From Lachnospiraceae bacterium UBA3287 (lineage in GTDB: Bacteria > Bacillota > Clostridia > Lachnospirales > Lachnospiraceae): a stretch of DNA of 26,181 nucleotides. Position 1 is the first letter of the stretch. Each line of letters opens with the position of its first letter. The notes beneath the pieces were generated by a model. That model saw only the letters and a program-made list of their open reading frames with translations, did not search any database and was not told where the DNA came from. Positions 15,050 to 23,582 of this stretch are shown piece by piece. The DNA is taken from contig DETN01000117.1 of assembly GCA_002362155.1 (NCBI GenBank), forward strand, positions 3,417 to 29,597, given 5' to 3'. The position numbers and the translations under genes are program-made.

Positions 15050-16348
15050 ATGGGAAGAATCACCGCTTATACGGATACAGACGAAAAAGAGATACAGATC
15101 CAGATCGCCGAGATCGTGGGACTGATGCCCCTGCCGGTCCAGGAGGACGCCCAGGAGGCCTTCTATGCGGAGGCCAACGGGGAGTATGCAAAGGCCCTGG
15201 AGCATGCAGGGAGAGTCCTTGAGAGGATCCCGGACCAGGACGACATGCGCATGCTCCGGGTCCGCTGCCTTTTTGATACGGGAGACATGGAGCAGGCGGA
15301 AAAACTCTGCGAGGAGATGCTGAAAGTCCTTCCGGACGACGACGATCCCCATCTCTTCATGGGACTGATCTCCCATGCCAGAGGAGGCTACCAGAGGGCC
15401 GTCAGAGAGTTTGAGGCCATCTATCCTCCCAGGGAATACTATCCCTTCTATTATACTTCCTTCGGGGATTCCCTGGAGAAGACAGGAGCCAGGGACCGGG
15501 CCAGAGACATGTTCTGTCAGGAGGTAAGGCATTACGAGGAGACGGGAAGGGCCGGCTCCGTGCTTATGGTGGACGGGGCCTACCAGCACATCCTGGATCT
15601 GGACACGGTCCTGCATACGGGCCTTTTCCAGGAGGATCTGGCCTCCTATAAGAATTTCCTGAAGAAGGCGGAGATGACCCCCGCCCTGCAGAAGCAGATC
15701 GGATCCACCATCGTCCTCCTTTCCCGCCTTCTGGACCGGGCCTGGTTCCGGCCGGATTTCCTGGACCTGGTGGCCCATATCGACCGCTGCGAGTATCTAG
15801 CCACCCGGGAGGGGACCGCTGTCCTCCTGTCGGCCTACTGCGCCCTGGAGTCCTACCTGATCCACGAGGACCGGAGGGTCAACGCCCTGGTGGAAGGTTA
15901 TCTGGCCGCCGTCCAGGGGAGCCTTGACGTGACAGGGGACGCTGAAAAGGAGGCAAGGAGCCGTCTGGTCTCCTACGAATGGTACCTGTGCCGCTATTAT
16001 CCGGACCATAAGAATGAATTCATCTATGTCATGAACAATTACCCTCACACCTGGCTGACCGCGGGCCGTTTCATCGACATGCTGGAATACGGGGACCCTG
16101 AAAAGATCGCAGAGGAAAAGGTGGACGAGCTGATCCCTCTGATGGCCTTCCCCGTCAGCAGGGAAAAGGCCCTGGAGTCTCTGGAAAGAGCCTACAGCAG
16201 GGCCCTGAAGCAGGAAAAGATGCCTGCCTACCTGGCGTCGGGAAACGACCAGTATATACGGGGCGGCAGAAAGATCATGCCCAACGATCCCTGCCCCTGC
16301 GGAAGCGGCAAAAAGTATAAGAAATGCCACGGAAGAAACGCCAGATAG
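15050..16348 (+). CDS. TPR-like protein with C-terminal SEC-C zinc motif
   Basis: A 432-residue protein with no signal peptide. Residues about 38-130 show TPR-like helical repeats (EYAKALEHAGRVLERIP, then EQAEKLCEEMLKVLP, then YQRAVREFEAIYP). The middle is helical and not recognised. The last 22 residues are a SEC-C motif, PNDPCPCGSGKKYKKCHG, a small zinc-binding element first known from SecA that binds ribosomes or other proteins. The start at 15050 follows AGAGG (15040-15044); the frame is open upstream but has no better start. The function is unknown; a cytosolic adaptor or chaperone-like role is a guess. Confidence 0.82.
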   Translation: MGRITAYTDTDEKEIQIQIAEIVGLMPLPVQEDAQEAFYAEANGEYAKALEHAGRVLERIPDQDDMRMLRVRCLFDTGDMEQAEKLCEEMLKVLPDDDDPHLFMGLISHARGGYQRAVREFEAIYPPREYYPFYYTSFGDSLEKTGARDRARDMFCQEVRHYEETGRAGSVLMVDGAYQHILDLDTVLHTGLFQEDLASYKNFLKKAEMTPALQKQIGSTIVLLSRLLDRAWFRPDFLDLVAHIDRCEYLATREGTAVLLSAYCALESYLIHEDRRVNALVEGYLAAVQGSLDVTGDAEKEARSRLVSYEWYLCRYYPDHKNEFIYVMNNYPHTWLTAGRFIDMLEYGDPEKIAEEKVDELIPLMAFPVSREKALESLERAYSRALKQEKMPAYLASGNDQYIRGGRKIMPNDPCPCGSGKKYKKCHGRNAR

Positions 16349-16390
16349 ATCTGCGGGCGCCCGGCCTGAAAAGCTGAAAACGAAGAAAGA

Positions 16391-16443
16391 AGAGAAGGCC
16401 TCCGCCTGCGGCACTGACTGCCGCAGGGGAAGCCTTCTCTTTT
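16391..16443. terminator. Bidirectional terminator between the SEC-C gene and hflX
   Basis: A long interrupted stem: GAGAAGGC with GCCTTCTC outside and CCTGCGGCA with TGCCGCAGG inside, loop CTGAC. T-rich flanks lie on both sides (TCTTTT on plus; TCTTCTTTCTTC on minus), serving both convergent genes. Confidence 0.8.
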
Positions 16444-16492
16444 GCTGTTTAGTGATATATCTGCAGCCTGGCAGTATGGACAAGCTTTTCGT

Positions 16493-17977
16493 TTACTGTA
16501 TATATTTTGAAAAACGTCTGGCATAGTCGGCGCTGCAGGAGGCCGTAAGGCGGATCCCTTCCGGAAGATATTCTACCTCCCCTGTCAGCATGCCCCGGGT
16601 CCGCAGATCCTGCAGCAGAGCGCCTTCGGTATAGGGAATCAGAAGAGTGAAATCACTGCGGCCCTGGCCCAGAGCCTGATCGATCAGGGAAAGGAGCTCT
16701 TCGATGCCGATGCCCTTTTTGGCGGAGAGATAAATGGCGGCGGGGTCGGTGGTATCCCGGACGAAGGGAATGCTGGCGGGCATCCTTCTTCTGCTGCCTG
16801 TCCTGTCCTCTTCCGTATCTGCGGAATCACTGCCGGCTAAGCTGCTGCCTGCAGATGCAGCTGCACTTTCCGGGGAGGAGGGGCGGCGCCTGCCCCACCG
16901 CACCGGGGAAGGGAAGATGATCTTATCATTCGAATCTTCTTCCGCTTTCTCCTCTGCCAGGTCGCACTTGTTGTAGACATAGAGGAGGGGAATGGAGCCA
17001 GCCCCGATCTCCTTCAGGGTCCTGCCCGTGACCTCGATCTGGTCCTGGCATTCGGGATCGGAAAAATCGATGATCTCCAGGAGAAGGTCTGCCTGGCAGA
17101 CTTCCTCCAGGGTGGAGCGGAAGGCCTTGACCAGGGAATGGGGCAGGTCGCTGATAAAACCTACCGTATCCGAGAGCAGGAAGGGCATATGGCCCGGGGC
17201 CTCGATCTTCCTGACGGAGGTATCCAGGGTGGCAAAGAGCATGTCCTTTTCCAGGACCTTTTTCTCCTGGGCCCCCTCGCCTCCGAAGCGCTCCAGCAGG
17301 GTATTCATGAGGGTGGACTTGCCTGCATTGGTATAGCCCACCAGGGCGATCCTGGCCATGCCGGACTTAAGGCGGCGGCTCCGCTGGGTCTCTCTTTCCC
17401 TGTCCACCACTCTGAGCTCCTTTTCCATCTGGCTGATCCGGTGCTCGATCCGGCGGCGGTCCAGCTCCAGCTTCTGCTCGCCGGCGCCCTTGTTGGAAAG
17501 GCGGCCGCTGCCGCCGCCCTGTCTGGAGAGCTCGGCATGCATGCCGGCCAGCCGGGGCAGGATGTATTTAAGCCTTGCGGTCTCCACCTGCAATGTGGCC
17601 TCCCTGGTCCTGGCCCTTCTGGAAAAGATCTGCAGGATGATGCCGGTCTTGTCCAGCACCTCGGTATCCAGTTCCTTTTCCAGGTTGCGGACCTGGAGGG
17701 GGGAGAGGGATTCGTTGAAGATGACCACGTCGGCATCGCAGAAGGCGATCTCATCCTTCAGTTCCCCCACCTTGCCGCTGCCCATGTAGGTGCGGTGGGT
17801 GATCTCGGCCGCGTTCTGGACCACCATAGAGACCACCTCCAGGTCACAGGCCTCGGCCAGGCCCTTCAGCTCCTGCATGGACCTTGTGTATTTGTCGGAG
17901 GGAAGGAGGGTATTGACCCCGGCCAGGACAGCCCTGGACTTTTCCCCCGTATCTTTCAGATCAGTGATATTTGCCAT
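16493..17977 (-). CDS. hflX: GTPase HflX, with an unusual insert before G5
   Basis: A 494-residue ribosome-associated GTPase of the OBG/HflX group; family members split stalled or stressed 70S ribosomes. The N-terminal HflX domain (about 15-185) includes the GGGSGRLSNKGAGEQ loop and a coiled segment (about 170-205). The G domain has G1 GYTNAGKST (214-222), G3 DTVG (270-273), G4 NKCD (336-339) and G5 SAK (418-420). About 70 Ser/Ala/Arg-rich residues (341-413) lie between G4 and G5, where relatives have roughly 15; this explains the length above the usual 410-430. ATG 17977 follows AAGGA at 5-nt spacing; an ATG at 18022 would add 15 residues but overlaps the promoter. Confidence 0.92.
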   Translation of the reverse strand: MANITDLKDTGEKSRAVLAGVNTLLPSDKYTRSMQELKGLAEACDLEVVSMVVQNAAEITHRTYMGSGKVGELKDEIAFCDADVVIFNESLSPLQVRNLEKELDTEVLDKTGIILQIFSRRARTREATLQVETARLKYILPRLAGMHAELSRQGGGSGRLSNKGAGEQKLELDRRRIEHRISQMEKELRVVDRERETQRSRRLKSGMARIALVGYTNAGKSTLMNTLLERFGGEGAQEKKVLEKDMLFATLDTSVRKIEAPGHMPFLLSDTVGFISDLPHSLVKAFRSTLEEVCQADLLLEIIDFSDPECQDQIEVTGRTLKEIGAGSIPLLYVYNKCDLAEEKAEEDSNDKIIFPSPVRWGRRRPSSPESAAASAGSSLAGSDSADTEEDRTGSRRRMPASIPFVRDTTDPAAIYLSAKKGIGIEELLSLIDQALGQGRSDFTLLIPYTEGALLQDLRTRGMLTGEVEYLPEGIRLTASCSADYARRFSKYIQ

Positions 17978-18020
17978 AGAATTCCTTTTTACTGAGTAAA
18001 CAGTTTCCGGTTTCCGGTCC

Positions 18021-18048
18021 ATTGTATCAGAGAGGGAGAGGATTTAAA
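18021..18048 (-). promoter_or_regulatory. Promoter of hflX
   Basis: On the minus strand TTTAAA (18048-18043) and TACAAT (18026-18021) are 16 bp apart, and TG one base before the -10 makes it extended. This supports the downstream start at 17977. Confidence 0.55.
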
Positions 18049-18056
18049 AGATACCG

Positions 18057-18080
18057 CAGGTATAAGGATACAGGTATAAG
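18057..18080 (+). repeat. Direct repeat CAGGTATAAG in the hflX/symporter gap
   Basis: Two exact copies (18057-18066 and 18071-18080), 14 bp apart, lie between the divergent hflX and symporter genes. They could be an operator for either side; no regulator is indicated. Confidence 0.5.
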
Positions 18081-18190
18081 AATCATTTCCCAAAGCCCCG
18101 GGTTTGTAGTAAAATGTTATTTAGTGTTCCTGCCGGTATTTCGCATTTAAACAGGGCGCAGGCCAATCATCATGAGGGGGGAATTTTATA

Positions 18191-19600
18191 ATGAAACTGT
18201 CAGTGAAGGAAAAGGCATCCTACGGACTCGGCGCTGTCGGAAAGGACATGGTCTATGCCCTTTCGGCCACCTATGTACTGTATTACTACAATGACCTTCT
18301 GCACATCAATCCGCTGGCCATGGGCGCCATTCTGCTCTTTGCCCGTGTATTCGACGCCTTCAACGATCCCATCATGGGCGTCATCGTTGCAAAGACCCGT
18401 ACCAGGTGGGGCAAGTTCAGGCCCTGGCTCATGATCGGCACCCTGCTCAACTCCGTCTTTCTGATCCTGATGTTCGCGGTCCCCGCAAACTTCTCGGGCT
18501 CTTCCCTGGTGGCCTATGCCGCGGTCATGTATATCATGTGGGGCGTGACCTATACCATGATGGATATCCCCTACTGGTCCATGGTCCCCGCCTTTACGGA
18601 GCCCGGAAAAGACCGTGAGAACGTATCCGCCCTGGCCAGGTCCTGCGCCGGCGTAGGCTCCGCCCTGATCCAGATCTTTTCCATGATGATCGTCTATGCT
18701 CTGGGCGCCATCGGGCTGGATACCGCATCCGTGGCCTCCTCGGTGGTGGAAGTGAACGGCTTCAAATATCTGGCCATCATTGTGGCTGTCCTCTTTATAG
18801 CCTTTATCACCATTACCTGCGTCAATATCAAGGAGACCTCCACCGTGGAGATGCAGACCGCATCCGTGGGAGACATGTTCCGGGCGCTCATTCAGAACGA
18901 CCAGGCCATGACCGTGGTCATTGCCATCGTCCTGGTCAATACAGCCTTCTATGTCACCAGCAACCTGGTCATCTACTTCTTCAAGTATGACTTCGGCGGA
19001 GCGGACTGGTACCAGAACTACACCCTCTTCAACATGTTCGGAGGCGGCATGCAGATCATTTCCATGATGGTCTTCTTCCCTCTCCTTAGGAAGTTCTTTG
19101 CGGCCACCAGGCTCTTCAAGGTGGCCCTGGGATCCTCCATGTGCGGCTACCTGGTCCTTCTGGCCATAGCCTCTCTGACAAAAATGTCCAATGTATACAT
19201 CCTCTTCGTGCCCGGCTTCTTCATCTTCATGGCCAACGGTGTTCTGACGGTCCTGACCACCATCTTCCTGGCCAACACCGTAGACTACGGCGAACTGAAG
19301 AACGGCAGAAGAGACGAGAGTGTGATCTTTTCCATGCAGACCTTCGTGGTCAAGCTGGCTTCGGGCGTTGCGGCCATGATCGCCACCATCTGCCTGCAGA
19401 TCTTCAGCATCAGCTCCGAAAACGTGGAAGAGTCCACCGCTACCATTGCCCACAGCTCTGCCGTGGGCCTGCGCATGACCATGACCATCCTTCCCATCAT
19501 CGGTCTTGTCATCGCCTTCGCCGTCTACAGCAGGCACTACAAACTGACAGAAAGCAGAATCCAGGAGATCAGCAGCGAGCTGAAAGCCAGAAAGGGCTGA
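18191..19600 (+). CDS. GPH-family (MelB-like) sugar:cation symporter
   Basis: A 469-residue membrane protein with about 12 hydrophobic segments. MelB-type cation-site features are present: Asp55 and Asp59 in FARVFDAFNDP, and the loop RTRWGKFRPW (70-79). The second charged loop, near DRENVSALARSCAGVG, is also typical. It should import a glycoside, uronide or similar solute with Na+ or H+; the substrate is not visible. A very strong GAGGGGGG lies upstream of the ATG. The serine acetyltransferase gene follows after 27 bp, so the two are probably co-transcribed; no glycosidase is nearby. Confidence 0.9.
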   Translation: MKLSVKEKASYGLGAVGKDMVYALSATYVLYYYNDLLHINPLAMGAILLFARVFDAFNDPIMGVIVAKTRTRWGKFRPWLMIGTLLNSVFLILMFAVPANFSGSSLVAYAAVMYIMWGVTYTMMDIPYWSMVPAFTEPGKDRENVSALARSCAGVGSALIQIFSMMIVYALGAIGLDTASVASSVVEVNGFKYLAIIVAVLFIAFITITCVNIKETSTVEMQTASVGDMFRALIQNDQAMTVVIAIVLVNTAFYVTSNLVIYFFKYDFGGADWYQNYTLFNMFGGGMQIISMMVFFPLLRKFFAATRLFKVALGSSMCGYLVLLAIASLTKMSNVYILFVPGFFIFMANGVLTVLTTIFLANTVDYGELKNGRRDESVIFSMQTFVVKLASGVAAMIATICLQIFSISSENVEESTATIAHSSAVGLRMTMTILPIIGLVIAFAVYSRHYKLTESRIQEISSELKARKG

Positions 19601-19627
19601 TCGTCCTGTCGCATATAAGGAGAAATA

Positions 19628-20599
19628 ATGAACGACCGCAACATGGCTGCCGAGATCCGCAGCATTACCGACGAGATCCTGGATGATTACCAGAAGGGAA
19701 GAGACATCGACAAGACCAATGTCTTCAACCAGCCCGATCAGGAGGTCATCTTCGACATCACCAGAAAGCTTCTGAATATTGTCTTTCCGGGGTATTACCG
19801 GGAGCGCACCTACAGGAGCTACAATCACGATCACAGGATATCTGTTCTGATCGAAGACGTGGCCTATAACCTGAGAAAGCAGGTGGCCATTGTCCTGGAT
19901 TACGGAAAGCAGGAGGAATCCTACGAGGAAAGGCAGGACAGGGCGGCGGCCATCGTGGTGGAATTCTTCCATCAGATCCCCAAAGTCAGAGATTATGTCA
20001 ACACGGATATCCGGGCCACCTTTGACGGAGACCCGGCGGCCTTCAACCTGGACGAGATCGTACTGTGCTATCCGGGCCTTCTGGCTTCCACCATCAACCG
20101 CCTGGCCCACGAGCTCTTCCTGCTGCAGGTCCCCATGATCCCCCGTATGATGACCGAGTATGCCCACAGCCGCACCGGCATCGATATCCATCCCGGCGCC
20201 ACCATCGGCCGTTATTTCTGCATGGACCACGGGACCGGCATCGTGGTGGGCGAGACCTCCATCATCGGCGAGCACGTCAAGATCTATCAGGGCGTGACCA
20301 TCGGCGCTCTTTCCACCAGAGGGGGACAGAGGCTCAGAGGCAACAAGCGCCACCCTACCATTGAGGACGACGTCACCATCTACGCCGGCGCTTCCGTCCT
20401 GGGCGGCGAAACGGTCATCGGCAGAGGCTCTGTGGTGGGCGCCAACGTATTTATCACCAAGTCCATAAGCCCCGGCACCAGGGTGGGCATCAAGACCCAG
20501 GAGCTGGTGGTCTCCAACCGTGAAGAAAGTAAAAAGCCCCATGTGGAGACGGTGCCCAACGAGGACAATACGGACGACGGCTGGTACTACATTATCTGA
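19628..20599 (+). CDS. cysE: Serine O-acetyltransferase (CysE/EpsC-like)
   Basis: A 323-residue enzyme that would make O-acetylserine from serine and acetyl-CoA for cysteine synthesis. Residues 1 to about 160 are the helical SAT N-terminal domain, longer than in E. coli CysE (273 residues in total) and like the EpsC group. Residues about 175-295 form the left-handed hexapeptide beta-helix, with MDHGTGIVVGET (199-210) carrying the conserved histidine H201 and NKRHPTIEDDV following. AAGGAG precedes the ATG. It sits directly behind the GPH symporter and before a strong terminator; no cysteine synthase gene is adjacent. Confidence 0.9.
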   Translation: MNDRNMAAEIRSITDEILDDYQKGRDIDKTNVFNQPDQEVIFDITRKLLNIVFPGYYRERTYRSYNHDHRISVLIEDVAYNLRKQVAIVLDYGKQEESYEERQDRAAAIVVEFFHQIPKVRDYVNTDIRATFDGDPAAFNLDEIVLCYPGLLASTINRLAHELFLLQVPMIPRMMTEYAHSRTGIDIHPGATIGRYFCMDHGTGIVVGETSIIGEHVKIYQGVTIGALSTRGGQRLRGNKRHPTIEDDVTIYAGASVLGGETVIGRGSVVGANVFITKSISPGTRVGIKTQELVVSNREESKKPHVETVPNEDNTDDGWYYII

Positions 20600-20617
20600 G
20601 ATAAATATGACTGCAGT

Positions 20618-20654
20618 AAAAAAGAAAGATCTTCTCCGGAGGTCTTTCTTTTTT
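20618..20654 (+). terminator. Terminator of the symporter/cysE operon
   Basis: A long A/T-rich stem, AAAAAAGAAAGA (20618-20629) with TCTTTCTTTTTT (20643-20654), extended inward by further pairs, ending in the T run. Confidence 0.85.
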
Positions 20655-20660
20655 GCATAT

Positions 20661-20700
20661 AAAAACCGCCATGGAGGAGTCTGTGAGCTTCCATGGCGGT
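20661..20700 (-). terminator. Terminator of the lipid kinase gene
   Basis: An 11-bp stem, ACCGCCATGGA (20665-20675) with TCCATGGCGGT (20690-20700). On the minus strand it is followed by TTTTT (complement of 20661-20665). It lies 21 bp past the kinase stop codon. Confidence 0.75.
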
Positions 20701-20720
20701 ATGTTTTTTGGGGATTACTG

Positions 20721-21707
20721 TCAGACCATGAGGCGGAGCTTTTTGTCCAGGATCCTCATGGAGACTTTGGAGGACTTGCAGATGACTTCTCCGTCGGTGT
20801 GGACCCACATGGGATGGGCGGATTCGATGGTCAGGGAGGAACACCTTCCTCCCTCGATCCCTTTGAAGGCAAAGTGCCGTCCTGTGTAGACAGTGGGGAA
20901 GATATAGAAGAAGGAGAGACGGTTCAGGTCCGCCGCCAGGCACAGGTCCAGCTTCCCGTCCCTGTCATCGGCGTCAGGGCAGAACCTGAAGCCTCCCCCC
21001 TGGTAGGGCTGGTTCATGGCGACGGCCAGAAGGCAGCGGCGTTTTTCGATGACCTGTCCGTCCTCCAGGGTCAGGGTCACCTTCTCCATGGGGGCCGTCA
21101 GGATCTCCCGGATGGCGATGCCCAGATAGACCAGCTTTCCAAGGCCCAGGACATTCAGGATCCGCTTGAGGGAGGAAGCGTTGGCTCCCTGGCAGCAGGA
21201 GGCGTCGAAGCCAAGGCCTGCGGAGATGTTGAAGCGGACATGGTCCTCGCACTCTGTCTGGTCCCAGGCCTCTTCATCGTAAAGGTGGGTCACGGGATCC
21301 AGGATATGGCTCTTGTTATAGTAGGTCAGTTCACCCACATCCATAAGACGCCTGGTGCGTCCCTTCAGGATGCGGGAGAGGATTTTTTTCCGGTCTCTGG
21401 GAAGTCCCAGGCTCAGGGCCAGGTCGTTGCCGGAGCCCACGGGAATAAAGCCGAAAAGGACCTTTTCCGGGTCATGGATCCCGTTGACGGCTTCGTTGAG
21501 GCTTCCGTCTCCGCCTATGACCACCAGGCGGACTTTTTTGTCTGTCTTTGTTATGTCCGAAACGATGTCCCGGATGGATCTGTCCGGAGAGGAATAATAT
21601 ACCTTCCAGGTATGGCCGCTTTCCTTAAAGCAGGGTTCTATGTTCTTCCAGTTCTCCAGGCCCTGGCCGGAGCTGGAGGCGGGATTGACGACGATGTGAT
21701 AATGCAA
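20721..21707 (-). CDS. Diacylglycerol kinase-family lipid kinase (YegS/BmrU-like)
   Basis: A 328-residue cytosolic or membrane-associated kinase of the DAGK catalytic family. Motifs visible: VVNPASSSGQG (6-16), GGDGSLNE (65-72) and PVGSGNDLA (89-97), which form the nucleotide site. Later motifs include HVRFNISAGLGFDA and a C-terminal beta-sandwich ending with a THPMWVHTDGE-like segment (AHPMWVHTDGE). Members phosphorylate diacylglycerol or related lipids; the exact lipid is not visible. The start is TTG at 21707, 8 nt behind GGAGGGAG. The gene is monocistronic and converges with cysE. Confidence 0.9.
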   Translation of the reverse strand: MHYHIVVNPASSSGQGLENWKNIEPCFKESGHTWKVYYSSPDRSIRDIVSDITKTDKKVRLVVIGGDGSLNEAVNGIHDPEKVLFGFIPVGSGNDLALSLGLPRDRKKILSRILKGRTRRLMDVGELTYYNKSHILDPVTHLYDEEAWDQTECEDHVRFNISAGLGFDASCCQGANASSLKRILNVLGLGKLVYLGIAIREILTAPMEKVTLTLEDGQVIEKRRCLLAVAMNQPYQGGGFRFCPDADDRDGKLDLCLAADLNRLSFFYIFPTVYTGRHFAFKGIEGGRCSSLTIESAHPMWVHTDGEVICKSSKVSMRILDKKLRLMV

Positions 21708-21784
21708 GATTGCTCCCTCCTAACTGCGATGGTGCTGCAGAGTCTCATATCAGTATAATCTTTCCGCCTGCTTTTTGACAGTGG

Positions 21785-21890
21785 AAGAGCGGAAGAAATC
21801 ATGGAGTAAGGGAAAGAAAAAAGAGAAGGAAGAAAAAAAGAGAAGGGAAAAGAGAAAGAAAAAAGAGACAGAAGAAAAAGAGAAACAGAC
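21785..21890 (+). other. Polypurine tract of about 105 bp
   Basis: A nearly uninterrupted run of A and G on the plus strand, with only a few T or C, between asnB and the lipid kinase gene. It is non-coding as far as I can judge; the Lys/Glu-rich frame across it follows from composition. On the minus strand it forms a U/C-rich stretch right after the asnB terminator hairpin. Confidence 0.85.
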
Positions 21891-21921
21891 GGCAGGCCGC
21901 CCGGGAACCGGACGGCCTGCC
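21885..21921 (-). terminator. Probable terminator of the glnN-amt-asnB operon
   Basis: A stem of GGCAGGCCG (21891-21899) with CGGCCTGCC (21913-21921), then a mismatch and a further 4-bp CCGG stem, loop GAA. On the minus strand a pyrimidine-rich run follows in place of a clean T run. Confidence 0.6.
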
Positions 21922-21965
21922 TCATTTAAGGATGTATTTAAAATGCCCGCCGTGAAGCAGGTATT

Positions 21966-23549
21966 TTACACGCCGCTGTCTCCATAGTTGGAGAGGACTC
22001 TGGCGGAGGGATCGTTCACGTTGCAGCCTTTCCAGTCCTTATTGGGCATCCAGAAGTCTGCCACCATTTCCGACTGACCCGGATAGTGCTTTTCAAAGAT
22101 CTCCCTGTAGAGGAGGGATTCCTTGGTAAAGGGTCTGGCATGGTCGTATTTAAGGCGGAGAGCTTCATATTCCTCATCGGTGTAGAAGCCTTCGGCGTAT
22201 TCCTTCAGGTCGTCTACCATGGAATGGCCCACGGCATCGGAGAAGGCCGCCTTTTCTCTCCAGAGGATGGAATCCGGCAGATAGCCCAGGCCTTCGAAGG
22301 CGTGGCGGAGGAGGTATTTGCCCTTGCCGTAGCGGTTGACCTTGAGGGAAGGATCCAGGGCCATGACGTAGGAAACGAAATCCAGATCTCCGAAAGGGAC
22401 TCTGGCCTCCAGAGAGTTGACCGAAATGCAGCGGTCCGCCCGGAGAACGTCGTACATATGGAGCTCACGGACTCTCTTTTCGGCCTCCGCCTGGAAGGCA
22501 TCCGGAGAGGGGGCGAAATCCGTATATTTGTAACCGAAGATCTCATCCGAGATCTCGCCGGTCAGAAGGACCCGGATATCTGTCTTTTCATGAATGGCTT
22601 TGCAGACCAGATACATGCCCATGGAAGCTCTGATGGTGGTGATGTCATAGGTGCCCAGAAGCTCTATGACCCTCTCCAGAGAGGAAAGGACCTCCTCCGG
22701 GGTCATATATACCTCGGTGTGATCGGCCCCTATATAGTCGGCCGCCTGTCTGGCGTACTTCAGGTCGATGGCGTCCTTCTCCATGCCGATGGCAAAGGTG
22801 CGTATGGGCTCTTTGGACTGCCTTGCCGCAATGGCGCAGACCAGAGAAGAATCCAGACCGCCGGAAAGGAGGAAGCCTACTTTGGCGTCGGCCACCAGGC
22901 GTTTTTTTACGCCCCGGATCAGTTTCCTGCGGATCTTTTCGCAGGCTGTTTCCAGATCGTCACGGCAGACTTCCTTCACGGAGGAGATCTCCGCGTAGGG
23001 AATAAAGGAGCCGTCTTTATAGAAGCAGCCGGGAGGGAAAGGCTTTATACGGTCCGCCAGCCCCACCAGGTTTTTCGGCTCGCTGGCAAAGAGGATGCCC
23101 CCTTGTCTGTCATAGCCGTAGTAGAGAGGCCTGATCCCAATAGGATCCCTGGCTGCCAGGAAGGTCCCGGAGGTCCCGTCATAGATGATGCAGGCAAATT
23201 CCGCATCCAGCATGGAAAACATGTCCGTGCCGTATTCCCTGTAGAGGGGAAGCAGGATCTCGCAGTCGCTTCCGCTTTTGAAGCTGTAGCCTTTTCCTTC
23301 CAGCTTTCTTTTGCAGGCTTCAAAGCCGTAGATCTCTCCGTTGCAGACCACATAACTTCCGTCCATCTCAAAGGGCTGCATGCCCGCGGGAGTCAGGCCC
23401 ATGATGGAAAGGCGGTGGAAGCCCATAAGTCCCTTTCCTGTATCGATGATACGGCTGTCATCCGGGCCCCGGGAGAGGGTCCGGTCAAAACCGGTCTTAA
23501 ATTCCTGCGGATCCACGTCCGGTCCGCACCAGGCCATAATGGAACACAT
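21966..23549 (-). CDS. asnB: Asparagine synthetase, glutamine-hydrolysing
   Basis: A 527-residue enzyme converting aspartate, glutamine and ATP to asparagine, glutamate, AMP and PPi. The N-terminal class II glutaminase domain has Cys2 as nucleophile (MCSI), Arg46 in HRLSIM and CNGEIYGFE (69-77). The synthetase domain has the PP-loop SGGLDSS (229-235), and SLEARVPFGD with KYLLR downstream. All key residues are present and the length is close to E. coli AsnB (554). AGGAGG gives a strong ribosome binding site. It is the last gene of the operon, 48 bp behind amt, so it would use glutamine made by the operon's own glutamine synthetase. Confidence 0.94.
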   Translation of the reverse strand: MCSIMAWCGPDVDPQEFKTGFDRTLSRGPDDSRIIDTGKGLMGFHRLSIMGLTPAGMQPFEMDGSYVVCNGEIYGFEACKRKLEGKGYSFKSGSDCEILLPLYREYGTDMFSMLDAEFACIIYDGTSGTFLAARDPIGIRPLYYGYDRQGGILFASEPKNLVGLADRIKPFPPGCFYKDGSFIPYAEISSVKEVCRDDLETACEKIRRKLIRGVKKRLVADAKVGFLLSGGLDSSLVCAIAARQSKEPIRTFAIGMEKDAIDLKYARQAADYIGADHTEVYMTPEEVLSSLERVIELLGTYDITTIRASMGMYLVCKAIHEKTDIRVLLTGEISDEIFGYKYTDFAPSPDAFQAEAEKRVRELHMYDVLRADRCISVNSLEARVPFGDLDFVSYVMALDPSLKVNRYGKGKYLLRHAFEGLGYLPDSILWREKAAFSDAVGHSMVDDLKEYAEGFYTDEEYEALRLKYDHARPFTKESLLYREIFEKHYPGQSEMVADFWMPNKDWKGCNVNDPSARVLSNYGDSGV

Positions 23550-23582
23550 ATGTCTTTTCCTCCTGCTGTTTGTACGTTTTTC

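Noticed and set aside
14876..15778. Long N-terminal extension of the HAD protein
   Set aside because: The extra frame is antisense to the SEC-C gene and shows no domain. HAD family proteins start a few residues before the DxD motif.
16734..16976. Plus-strand small ORF with a signal-peptide-like start (hydrophobic run ending in SVSA)
   Set aside because: It lies exactly opposite the Ser/Ala/Arg-rich insert of HflX. Its hydrophobic look arises from that composition, and no ribosome binding site is evident.
18200..20542. A 780-codon open frame on the minus strand
   Set aside because: It is antisense to the symporter and serine acetyltransferase genes; composition is Asp/His/Gly-rich and no motif is visible.
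21775..21987. Lys/Glu-rich small ORF on the plus strand
   Set aside because: The composition is dictated by the polypurine tract, and the 3' part crosses the asnB terminator and the end of asnB.
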